Assembly (NCBI GenBank): GCA_046757565.1 | Contig: JBHHYN010000039.1 | Coordinates: 1-21,185 of the forward strand | Direction of reading: 5' to 3' | DNA length: 21,185 nt | Origin: JBHHYN01 sp046757565 | GTDB taxonomy: Bacteria > Pseudomonadota > Gammaproteobacteria > Eutrophobiales > Eutrophobiaceae | Part shown: positions 1 to 5,958 of the stretch, one piece after another | Layout of the letters: the number at the start of each line of letters is the position of its first letter | Numbering within the stretch: the stretch's first letter is position 1 | Program-made: the position numbers and the translations under genes | The notes under the pieces: generated by a model | The model's input: the letters and a program-made list of their open reading frames with translations, nothing else | Database searches by the model: none | What the model was told of the DNA's origin: nothing

Positions 1-42
1 AATCTCTTAAGGGTTTGATTCCCCGCAGCTTGCTGCGTTGAT

Positions 43-92
43 GTCATTCCTGCGAAGCTTGTGCCGGCCTACGAGCCGGTAGCAGGAATGAC
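43..92. repeat. Inverted repeat, 11-bp arms with nested stem
   Basis: GTCATTCCTGC at 43-53 is the exact reverse complement of GCAGGAATGAC at 82-92. Inside it, CCGGC (64-68) pairs with GCCGG (75-79), so the 50-bp unit folds into a long hairpin. It resembles the 'gtcattcc...ggaatgac' dispersed repeats of many proteobacteria. Confidence 0.75.
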
Positions 93-159
93 CGCCATGG
101 ATGGTGGGAATGCAATATGATTGTAGGAACAATCATTGCCCAGTAAGACAACATCCGCT

Positions 160-249
160 CCCGTATCAAGTACGGGACAGGTTTCAGCGGAACATAATTG
201 ACTGGATGCCGGAATAAGTCTGCCCCGTACTTGATACGGGGTCCGGCAT
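160..249. repeat. Paired 17-bp inverted repeats plus flanking 8-bp inverted repeat
   Basis: CCCGTATCAAGTACGGG at 160-176 and its reverse complement CCCGTACTTGATACGGG at 224-240 are separated by 47 bp. Each arm is itself nearly palindromic. The second arm is enclosed by ATGCCGGA (206-213) and TCCGGCAT (242-249), giving a nested hairpin. No open reading frame is associated. It is probably a dispersed intergenic repeat unit. Confidence 0.75.
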
Positions 250-262
250 GACGCTGTTAATA

Positions 263-283
263 CCCCGTCCGCTTGCGGCGGGG
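263..283. repeat. GC-rich hairpin downstream of the NTase module
   Basis: CCCCG-t-CCGC-tt-GCGG-CGGGG forms a stem with one bulged base. It lies 34 bp past the stop of the leftward 77-codon gene, so it would form at the 3' end of that transcript. It could slow or stop transcription, but the following minus-strand bases (TATTAACA) are not a true T-tract. It is therefore called as a repeat rather than a terminator. Confidence 0.55.
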
Positions 284-317
284 ATGTTTATTGCTGATTT
301 TCCATGTAATCAATATC

Positions 318-551
318 TTACGTTGGTCCGACCCCAGCTCGAGGAAAGACTTTTGGCGCGAGTGTTTTATAGAATCGTTCACATAGATGCCGTCGCTTAT
401 CAGTATTAGATGCGCCTTGTGGCATGGAAGAGAGTACGATTGTCCGGGCTGATTCAAACATTTGTATCCCGATCATAAACCGTTCCTCACCTTTCATCTG
501 CATGTAGCGATCCCTGACCAATTTTTCGATTTCAAGACTGGTATCATTCAC
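318..551 (-). CDS. Small uncharacterised protein paired with a nucleotidyltransferase
   Basis: This 77-residue protein has no signal peptide or membrane segment. The central part (about residues 18-42, GEERFMIGIQMFESARTIV) should form an amphipathic helix, followed by a charged segment and a conserved-looking LCERFY motif (about 56-61). The GTG start at 551 is chosen because GGAGG lies about 8 bases upstream and the frame overlaps the stop of the upstream nucleotidyltransferase gene by 8 bp (544-551), indicating translational coupling. From memory, similar short proteins accompany DUF6036/AbiEii-like nucleotidyltransferases in diverse bacteria, but no function is established that I can name. 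A toxin or antitoxin role is only inferred from the two-gene layout. The last residues (RAGVGPT) are encoded by a GC-rich motif that may belong to the adjacent repeats, so the native C-terminus may have been replaced. Confidence 0.7.
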   Translation of the reverse strand: MNDTSLEIEKLVRDRYMQMKGEERFMIGIQMFESARTIVLSSMPQGASNTDKRRHLCERFYKTLAPKVFPRAGVGPT

Positions 552-1092
552 CTTGGCATTCCTCCAGCAATTGCCGAACCCCCAGGTCTTCTGCCCATTG
601 GTTTAAATACTCCATATCAGGTGACGTTGCCAGCAGGTTTTTCACATCATTGAGCTGCATTTCAGACATCGAATCCCTGGCCCAATGAAGTTTGGACAGG
701 ATCAAGTCCTCCCTGCTGACAATCCAGGTGGTAAAATCAGCTATCATGACGGGTAATCTCCTGCTAAATTCATGCTGCCGGTATTTATCCGTTTTACGAA
801 CGATTATATCTACTTTCACCACACTTTCGAGATGCATCAGATTAAACATGGCTGCATCATTGACTGCACTGGTTACTGCTTCTTCTGATACATAATAGTC
901 ATTGCCGAACGTTTCCACTATTCGGGAGACATCATTCCTTTCCAGTGCAACGACGATATCGATATCCCGCGTCATCCTTGGTTGTGCATAGTAGTTCATG
1001 GCCAGTGATCCGGTCAGCATGTAGTCCAAACCGGTGCTTTCCAACCTGCTGATAACATCTTTCAGGACATCAAGTTCTGACAGATTATTCAT
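544..1092 (-). CDS. Minimal nucleotidyltransferase-fold protein (DUF6036/AbiEii-like)
   Basis: This 182-residue cytosolic protein has the nucleotidyltransferase signature: G28-S29 in TGSLAMNYYAQ, then D43 and D45 in TRDIDIVV (GS...DxD), the pair that binds metal and nucleotide in this superfamily. The following KVDIIVRK segment (about 93-100) fits the third strand with another acidic residue, and IVSREDLILSKLHW (about 124-137) fits the helical tail seen in DUF6036/AbiEii-type proteins. The family includes toxins that NMPylate tRNA or targets and antibiotic-modifying enzymes. The substrate here is unknown. The gene starts with ATG after a weak ribosome site and overlaps the downstream 77-codon gene. 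It sits 59 bp downstream of the potassium channel gene. A toxin-antitoxin-like role is inferred from layout only. Confidence 0.8.
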   Translation of the reverse strand: MNNLSELDVLKDVISRLESTGLDYMLTGSLAMNYYAQPRMTRDIDIVVALERNDVSRIVETFGNDYYVSEEAVTSAVNDAAMFNLMHLESVVKVDIIVRKTDKYRQHEFSRRLPVMIADFTTWIVSREDLILSKLHWARDSMSEMQLNDVKNLLATSPDMEYLNQWAEDLGVRQLLEECQGE

Positions 1093-1151
1093 TATAAAGG
1101 ATTGGTTCCCGCTAGCTGTAATACCACTTTCAGGTGTCAGGATGCATTTTA

Positions 1152-2327
1152 TTAGACTCTCTCGGTTATGTCGCCGGACTCCAGCTCGGCCAGGCGGGCA
1201 TCGGCGACCGCTTCGATGTTTTCCTGCAGTGAGTGATGCAGTTCGACGAGACGCCAGAAATCCTCGGATTTAAGCTCCAGAAGTTGACAGCGGTTCAGCG
1301 AGATCACTGTAGTCATGCGCTTACGTTTTTCCAGCAGTCCGATCTCGCCAAAGAAATCACCGGGGCCGAGTAATATGGGCTGAGGTTGTACTTCGATCTC
1401 GACCCGTCCCGAAATGATGAAATACATGCTGTCAGCATCCTCGCCAACGCGGACGATGGCGTGATTGGGCGGGACCAGCAACGGCGTCAGCAGGGAGACG
1501 ATTTCTCCGATCTGCGCTGCGTCCAGTTTTGAAAACAGCGGCACCGTCGAGACCAGACGCCAGTTAACAACGAAATCGTGCTTTTTGATCTCGTTGGCGA
1601 AACCGGTGGCGATGACGCCGGTAGGCAGGGCGAACATGCCGACGCCCAGGATCATGGTCACCGCTCCGAAGATCCTTCCCAACGGCGTGATTGGCGTGAC
1701 ATCGCCATAGCCAACCGTCGTGACAGTCGCGATAGCCCACCACAACGCTTCCGGAATGCTGCCAAACTTGTCGGGCTGGGCGGCATTCTCACACACATAA
1801 ACGATACTGGATGAAAATATAAGCGTAATGGCCATAATCAGCAGCGAGGCCAGCAAGGCCCGGCGTTGCGCAACGATGACCGCCCAGATAATGGTCAGTG
1901 CCGTGGAATAACGGGTTAACTTGAGCAGCCGCAGCAATCTGAAGATCCGCAGGATGCGGAGGTCGATGGAGAACCAGGCGCTGATATAGAAAGGTGCGAA
2001 GGCCAGGAAATCGACGATGGCGAGCGGACTCAAAACGTACTTGATGCGTCCGTAAACAGGATGTCCGTAGCCATCCGCCTTGTTTGCGGTACAGGACCAG
2101 ACACGTAAAACGTACTCAAGGGTAAAGATGGCTACGGAGAGGATCTCAAAACCGATGAAGAAGCCGCTGTAGGCCTGGTTCAGGGAGGGCACCGTTTCCA
2201 GAATGATCGCGATCACATTGGCGACGATCAGAGCGATCATGAAAATGTCAAACGCGTAACCGATGCTGTCGCCGGGTACCGATAATTCAAGGGCTTCGTG
2301 AATCCCCCGTTTAAGCCGACTGGTCAT
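1152..2327 (-). CDS. Voltage-gated-type potassium channel with cyclic-nucleotide-binding domain
   Basis: This 391-residue inner-membrane cation channel is predicted to be tetrameric. S1 lies at about 24-43, S2 at about 54-77, S3 at about 98-117 and the arginine-rich S4 at about 123-139 (RILRIFRLLRLLKLTR), followed by S5 (about 155-178), the pore helix and the potassium filter TVGYGD (204-209), and S6 (about 215-242). A cyclic-nucleotide-binding domain covers about 262-375. Its phosphate-binding cassette begins FGEI (326-329) and keeps the key arginine (R337), while the usual Ser-Ala after it is Met-Thr. The architecture matches MloK1/MlotiK1-type bacterial channels, which open on cAMP binding. 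Ligand preference cannot be read from sequence. It appears to be a single-gene unit, lying beyond the terminator that follows the LysR gene. Confidence 0.93.
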   Translation of the reverse strand: MTSRLKRGIHEALELSVPGDSIGYAFDIFMIALIVANVIAIILETVPSLNQAYSGFFIGFEILSVAIFTLEYVLRVWSCTANKADGYGHPVYGRIKYVLSPLAIVDFLAFAPFYISAWFSIDLRILRIFRLLRLLKLTRYSTALTIIWAVIVAQRRALLASLLIMAITLIFSSSIVYVCENAAQPDKFGSIPEALWWAIATVTTVGYGDVTPITPLGRIFGAVTMILGVGMFALPTGVIATGFANEIKKHDFVVNWRLVSTVPLFSKLDAAQIGEIVSLLTPLLVPPNHAIVRVGEDADSMYFIISGRVEIEVQPQPILLGPGDFFGEIGLLEKRKRMTTVISLNRCQLLELKSEDFWRLVELHHSLQENIEAVADARLAELESGDITERV

Positions 2328-2353
2328 CTATGCGGTGTATTCGAGATCAAAAA

Positions 2354-2367
2354 TTTACTTTAGTAAA
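2354..2367. promoter_or_regulatory. Palindrome upstream of the potassium channel gene
   Basis: TTTACT-TT-AGTAAA is a perfect 6-bp inverted repeat located 27 bp before the channel start codon, in an AT-rich stretch. It could be an operator. No binding family is recognised and no convincing minus-strand promoter could be paired with it. Confidence 0.3.
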
Positions 2368-2418
2368 AGAGATATAATTATGGTTCCGAGCTGATCATTA
2401 TGCACAGGGCAGCCCCAT

Positions 2419-2455
2419 AAAAAAAGGAAAAGCCCGGCGCTCAGGCGCCCGCACA
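2419..2455 (-). terminator. Intrinsic terminator after the LysR gene
   Basis: Read on the minus strand, a GGCGC-CTGA-GCGCC hairpin (2436-2449) with further G/C flanks is followed by GGGCTTTTCC and a run of seven T. It lies about 50 bp beyond the stop of the LysR gene, in the right orientation, and separates that gene from the potassium channel gene. Confidence 0.7.
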
Positions 2456-2502
2456 TACCGGGGATGCTGCTCATCCCGTTTTCATGGACCGGTCATTACC
2501 GG

Positions 2503-3447
2503 TCAACCCCCGCCCTTTTCTGACTTATCCTCCCCACGCCTGGTCCATTCATCCCAATAGGGGATGGGATGCAGGAGTGCATAGATAAAATCGACGAAGG
2601 TGCGGATCTTCGCGGAGAGGAAACTGCGGTGACTGTATACGGCATAGATTGGCCTGTCTGGTGGCTCGAACTTTTCCAGGACAGGTTGCAGGCGTCCGGA
2701 TTGTATATCCAGCCCCACCATATAATTGGGTAACTGGATCAGGCCGCACCCCTTGATGGCGGCCACCCGCAGTGCATCGCCGACATTGGATTTGAAGGAA
2801 CCCGAAACCTGTTGTCGATAGGGCGCATTGTTGACGATAAATGCCCATTCATTCAACGGTATGCGTGGTTTATAGATCAGGCAGTTGTGTTTTATGAGGT
2901 CCGCCGGCATGGCAGGAATACCGTATTCCTGCAGATATTCCGGGGCGCCGCAGACCACCGAGCGCGCCGAGGCCAGCTTCCGGGCAACAAGGCTGGAATC
3001 TCCCAGTTCGCCGACGTGGATGGCCAGATCCATACCCGAGCCGGCGAGATCGGATACTTTATCGGTCAGGGTCATATCAACAGCGACGTCCGGGTATTTC
3101 TTTTTGTAAGCGGCGATGACACGGGAGAGATGGAAGGCCCCGAAGGAGGGTTGCGCCAGGATCTTCAGTATGCCGCGCGGTTCGGAATTGAGCTGTGTAA
3201 TGGCCAATTCCGTTTCATCGATTTCTGAAAGGATGGCCGTCACCCGCTCCTGGTAGTTCATCCCCGCCTCGGTCAGGCTCAGATGCCGGGTGGTCCGGTT
3301 AAAGAGGCGTACCGCCAGGTCATTCTCCAGATTCTTGATATGCTTGGACGCCATCGCCCTGGAAATACCCAATGCCTGCGCGGCGGCTGAAAAGCTGCCG
3401 AGCCTGGCCACTGAGGAAAATACCTTCATACTCTCCAGTTTGTCCAA
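2503..3447 (-). CDS. LysR-family transcriptional regulator
   Basis: This 314-residue protein has an N-terminal winged helix-turn-helix (about 3-62: ARLGSFSAAAQALGISRAMASKHIKNLE, then LFNRTTRHLSLTEAG) and a LysR substrate-binding domain (about 90-295). The effector is unknown. The TTG at 3447 is preferred over the internal ATG (Met7) because AAAGGAGG ends 5 bases upstream of it and MDKLESMKVF is a common opening in the family. The gene diverges from the secreted SnoaL-like gene at 3616, with overlapping promoters across an inverted repeat, which suggests it represses itself and controls its neighbour. The terminator at 2419-2455 closes the unit. The LysR family call is secure; the target is inferred from position. 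Confidence 0.93.
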   Translation of the reverse strand: MDKLESMKVFSSVARLGSFSAAAQALGISRAMASKHIKNLENDLAVRLFNRTTRHLSLTEAGMNYQERVTAILSEIDETELAITQLNSEPRGILKILAQPSFGAFHLSRVIAAYKKKYPDVAVDMTLTDKVSDLAGSGMDLAIHVGELGDSSLVARKLASARSVVCGAPEYLQEYGIPAMPADLIKHNCLIYKPRIPLNEWAFIVNNAPYRQQVSGSFKSNVGDALRVAAIKGCGLIQLPNYMVGLDIQSGRLQPVLEKFEPPDRPIYAVYSHRSFLSAKIRTFVDFIYALLHPIPYWDEWTRRGEDKSEKGGG

Positions 3448-3480
3448 AATTCCCTCCTTTAATATCTCTTAATAGGAAAC

Positions 3481-3508
3481 AATATATCAATAAATGAGTT
3501 ATTGTAAA
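3481..3508 (-). promoter_or_regulatory. Promoter of the LysR gene
   Basis: On the minus strand TTTACA (-35, plus positions 3503-3508) is separated by 16 bp from TATATT (-10, 3481-3486). Both match the sigma-70 consensus at five of six positions. The -35 lies in the loop of the inverted repeat 3488-3517, so a protein bound there would control this promoter. Confidence 0.6.
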
Positions 3509-3517
3509 CATTTATTG
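3488..3517. promoter_or_regulatory. Candidate LysR operator (inverted repeat)
   Basis: CAATAAATG (3488-3496) and CATTTATTG (3509-3517) form a perfect 9-bp inverted repeat with a 12-bp spacer. It sits between the divergent genes and covers both -35 elements. AT-rich dyads of this size are usual LysR binding sites. Assignment to the adjacent regulator is inference from position. Confidence 0.55.
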
Positions 3518-3530
3518 GGGGCCTTATAGT
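3502..3530 (+). promoter_or_regulatory. Promoter of the secreted SnoaL-like gene
   Basis: TTGTAA (3502-3507, four of six consensus) is followed after 17 bp by TATAGT (3525-3530, five of six). Transcription would start near 3537, giving a leader of about 80 nt. The -35 overlaps the inverted repeat and the opposing -35 of the LysR gene. Confidence 0.55.
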
Positions 3531-3615
3531 GTGTACATCACATTTTCCTCTATGCCTGGTGCGTAGAGATGTGCAACGAAATTGAATCCAAATCCATACT
3601 GAAGGTGATTACATC

Positions 3616-4056
3616 ATGAAACTATTAAAACCCATCCTTGCACTCCTGTGCGCCCTTACCTTTATGCCCACTGTTTCAGCGGAGATGAATGAAACGGCGG
3701 CGATTCTGGCGCTCGGCTTCCACTGGGGCGCGACCTTTGATGCCGGTCAGATGCCGGCACTACTTAATATGTATACCGGGAATGCCGTCATCATCCCGCC
3801 CAGCAGTGAAATTCTGGCTGACCCGGCGGCGATTCAATCCTATTGGGGTAAATTGAAATCGATTGGCATGAGCGACTACCGGATCGACACTATCGATATC
3901 CGTATCGACGGCGATGTGGCTTATCAACTGGCGCTCTGGCAAGCGTCCCTCACGGCCGGGGACGGGAAGGTCATCCACCTCGACGGCAACATGACCAACG
4001 TCCTGCAACGCCAGGCGGATGGCAGTTGGAAGATACAACTGCAGAGCTGGAACTAA
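3616..4056 (+). CDS. Secreted SnoaL/DUF4440-type (SgcJ/EcaC-like) protein
   Basis: This 146-residue protein has a clear signal peptide (residues 1-22, positive MKLLK start, hydrophobic core, cleavage after TVSA), so the mature protein of about 124 residues is exported. The mature part fits the NTF2-like cone fold: FHWGATFDAGQMPALLNMYTG helix and strand, VIIPPSSEILADPAAIQSYW, then alternating strands ending in GSWKIQLQSWN. Such proteins often bind small hydrophobic ligands or act as minor oxidoreductases or isomerases. The function here is unknown and the 'oxidoreductase' label of the family is not supported by a visible cofactor motif. AAGGTG lies about 8 bases before the ATG. It is divergent from the LysR gene and convergent with the dienelactone-hydrolase-like gene. 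Confidence 0.85.
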   Translation: MKLLKPILALLCALTFMPTVSAEMNETAAILALGFHWGATFDAGQMPALLNMYTGNAVIIPPSSEILADPAAIQSYWGKLKSIGMSDYRIDTIDIRIDGDVAYQLALWQASLTAGDGKVIHLDGNMTNVLQRQADGSWKIQLQSWN

Positions 4057-4115
4057 TCCCCGCCGGAGCCACTGATGCTGTGAACACAGGGATGTGTACA
4101 CTGTGGGCAGGACAG

Positions 4116-4841
4116 TTACATCAGATGGGTCTGCAAAAAGGCGAGCACCTTGATCCAGGCATCCTCGCTTTGCGCCTCACGATAGCGTTCCGCGTTGGCA
4201 AAGTCCTGAAAGGCATGACCGGCGCCGTCATAACGATGAAAGGTATGCGCCACGCCGGCCCGGGTCAGGGCAGCGCTGTAATCATCCACATCTGCCGGTG
4301 CAGGGTTTTGATCGTCATTGCCGAAAAAACCGATAACCGGGCAGTGAATATCAGCCGCCAAATCGATAGGGGGCGGGTTCCCCTCCCCCATGGCAAGTTT
4401 CACCCGCCCTCCATAAAACATCGCAAAGGCCTTGAACGCCGGGATATGGCACGCACCCAACCAGGCGACACGCCCGCCCCAGCAATGGCCGATGACAGCA
4501 AGCGCCCCGCTGTTTACATCGCGGCGCTTGTCCAGCAGTTGAAAGGCGGCCTTGATATCATCCACCATGCGGTCATCGCGGCTCTGTTCACGTTTCAACT
4601 GCATCTCCGCTTCCTTCGGCCACCAGTGAAAGATAAACGGGACCGCTACAAAATAGCCGTTCTGCGCGTAACGCTCCGCCGTGCCCAGGGTAAACCTGTC
4701 ATTCTCTATACCGGTATGCCCGATCGGAATATGCTGGGCCAGAACAATGCCCGGGTGCGGTCCCGCGCCGTCCGGTTTGAACAGAAATACCTCCATCGGG
4801 CTTCCCCTGACGGTTACGGTCTCTATCGTATGGCTGTTCAC
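4116..4841 (-). CDS. Dienelactone hydrolase family protein
   Basis: This 241-residue alpha/beta hydrolase has no signal peptide. The catalytic triad is visible: nucleophile C120 in GHCWGG, an acid at D176 or D177 in GNDDQNP, and H209 in GAGHAFQD. The cysteine nucleophile is the hallmark of dienelactone hydrolases, which open lactone rings in chlorocatechol breakdown, although many family members have other or unknown substrates. No other aromatic-degradation genes are nearby, so the substrate remains open. The GTG at 4841 is the only start that fits the family N-terminus (a nearby upstream ATG is out of frame), with a weak ribosome site. It converges with the SnoaL-like gene, 59 bp away. Confidence 0.9.
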   Translation of the reverse strand: MNSHTIETVTVRGSPMEVFLFKPDGAGPHPGIVLAQHIPIGHTGIENDRFTLGTAERYAQNGYFVAVPFIFHWWPKEAEMQLKREQSRDDRMVDDIKAAFQLLDKRRDVNSGALAVIGHCWGGRVAWLGACHIPAFKAFAMFYGGRVKLAMGEGNPPPIDLAADIHCPVIGFFGNDDQNPAPADVDDYSAALTRAGVAHTFHRYDGAGHAFQDFANAERYREAQSEDAWIKVLAFLQTHLM

Positions 4842-4905
4842 ACTGATGCCCGCACATGCCTGACTGGATTGTGGTGATGACGCGTTGGCGCTCTAAATGG
4901 CCCCA

Positions 4906-5478
4906 TCATCCCCATACGCTAAACGTAAAGTAGATATAGGCGACGTAGACAGATGCCAATCCGGAAATGGCGAAACGGCCGGTTGCGGACCGATGGCGCC
5001 GCAACAATACAATGCAGCAGATGATAACGGCAAGGGCTTCCATCGGTCCCATGATATTTCCAAAATAGGCAGGATCCCAGTAAGAAGCGGGACTCTCGAA
5101 TCGCCAGTTCGAGAATGGAAAGAGATGGCGATGGGCATCGCTGTGATGGAGCGGAAAGTCAAATGCAATATGCAGCAGCATACTGCCTAACAGATACAGA
5201 AACACCCTGGATTTCGCCAACCAGGCCCCGATCAACCCCAAGCCGATAAGCGGCACGGAATGAAACAGATCGAACAGGTTCTGCCAGAGCGGATGAAAAT
5301 AGGACTCGTGCCAAATCACTTTTTCAGGAGTGCCCCGTATCACCTTCTCCACAAAATAGAAGATAAACATGGGAATATCAGGCAAAACAGAGCCCAGAAC
5401 GACCGGTATCACATATTTGCCTGAAGCTTTTCGTCCCAGCACGACCAGATTTACGAAGGTATGTGCCGGTGTATTCAT
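4906..5478 (-). CDS. YdjM/DUF457-like membrane-bound metal-dependent hydrolase family protein
   Basis: This 190-residue integral membrane protein has hydrophobic segments at about 21-43, 73-89, 92-108, 142-160 and 168-187. His and Asp residues cluster at membrane faces: H6 (TPAHTF), D34 (LPDIP), H73, and H103/D107/H111/H112 through DAHRH (about 103-117). This pattern is typical of the YdjM/DUF457 'inner-membrane metal-dependent hydrolase' group, whose activity is poorly defined. The frame is open back to 5634, but that would overlap the whole CWC gene. The ATG at 5478 begins MNTPAHTF, the family's usual start, follows an AGGG site, and leaves a 7-bp gap to the upstream gene, so the two are probably co-transcribed. 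Confidence 0.75.
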   Translation of the reverse strand: MNTPAHTFVNLVVLGRKASGKYVIPVVLGSVLPDIPMFIFYFVEKVIRGTPEKVIWHESYFHPLWQNLFDLFHSVPLIGLGLIGAWLAKSRVFLYLLGSMLLHIAFDFPLHHSDAHRHLFPFSNWRFESPASYWDPAYFGNIMGPMEALAVIICCIVLLRRHRSATGRFAISGLASVYVAYIYFTFSVWG

Positions 5479-5485
5479 TTCCCTG

Positions 5486-5713
5486 TCATGTGTCTGCAGA
5501 CACCGGCGCAGTCTCCACCGTTTTGCGTATTTTGATCTCCAGACAGGATTCGCAATAACAGGTCTTGTCAGTTCCTGCCTCCGGAACCGGCAGGACATTG
5601 GGAAGATGCATACACCAGCAATCTTTCCCGCCATTGGTGATAGCGCAATTTACTAAAGAGCCACAAGCAGGACACTCTTCGAGGATTACCTTATTCTTAT
5701 CAGGTTTCGTCAT
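5486..5713 (-). CDS. Cysteine-rich CWC family small protein
   Basis: This 75-residue protein has eight cysteines at 14, 17, 23, 32, 34, 52, 54 and 57, arranged as CPAC, a single Cys, the CWC triplet (32-34) and a CYCESC cluster. This matches the small 'cysteine-rich CWC' family, probably a zinc-binding protein with no established role. The ATG at 5713 has GGAG five bases upstream. A perfect TATAAT lies 39-44 bp before the start on the same strand. It leads a two-gene unit with the YdjM-like gene. No signal peptide is visible, so it should be cytosolic. Confidence 0.85.
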   Translation of the reverse strand: MTKPDKNKVILEECPACGSLVNCAITNGGKDCWCMHLPNVLPVPEAGTDKTCYCESCLEIKIRKTVETAPVSADT

Positions 5714-5751
5714 TACGGCTCCATTTACCCTTGAAAAGGCGGGATGTGGCT

Positions 5752-5757
5752 ATTATA
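5752..5757 (-). promoter_or_regulatory. Candidate -10 element of the CWC gene
   Basis: A perfect TATAAT on the minus strand lies 39-44 bp before the CWC start codon. The expected -35 position does not match consensus, so the promoter may need an activator or the match may be chance. Confidence 0.35.
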
Positions 5758-5958
5758 GCGCCGGCCCGGTCATCAGGACAGTTCAGCGACACTCGAATAT
5801 TATACAACGGCAACAGTATGATGGTTGCGCTGTGCGGCAGTGAAGCGATCAAGGAGGTGAAGCAGACCGGCAGGATGAGTTGCCGATAGGTTTGCAGCAT
5901 GATTTTATCGTCAATGCATCACTTACGGCATCCGCTCTTCCCTGATCCCATGGAAGTA

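Larger units (their letters stand above)
1..317. repeat. Repeat-rich intergenic block without a gene
   Basis: No convincing coding frame is present. The stretch is a chain of short inverted repeats: a CGCAGC-tt-GCTGCG hairpin at 24-37, an 11-bp inverted repeat at 43-53 / 82-92 with a nested CCGGC/GCCGG stem, a 17-bp inverted pair at 160-176 / 224-240, an 8-bp pair ATGCCGGA/TCCGGCAT at 206-213 / 242-249, and a GC-rich hairpin at 263-283. The outer hairpins at 21-37 and 263-283 are variants of one motif (CCCCG, then a short stem around TT). Such chains are typical of dispersed intergenic repeats. The family assignment is inference, because copy number cannot be seen from one window. Confidence 0.7.

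Noticed and set aside
4086..4106. CACAG/CTGTG dyad between the convergent SnoaL-like and hydrolase genes
   Set aside because: The stem is only 5 bp and lacks a T-tract; not supportable as a bidirectional terminator.
4026..4877. Open frame of 283 codons on the plus strand
   Set aside because: It lies opposite the dienelactone hydrolase gene, which has a full catalytic triad; the plus-strand product shows no family motif and reads as an antisense shadow.
5479..5634. Longer YdjM-like protein beginning at 5634
   Set aside because: The extra residues lie antisense-free within the CWC gene in another frame, are Arg/Cys-rich and unlike the family; the ATG at 5478 fits better.
5700..5900. Open frame of 66 codons on the minus strand upstream of the CWC gene
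   Set aside because: It overlaps the CWC start by 14 bp, contains the candidate -10 element and has no recognisable motif; too weak to call a gene.
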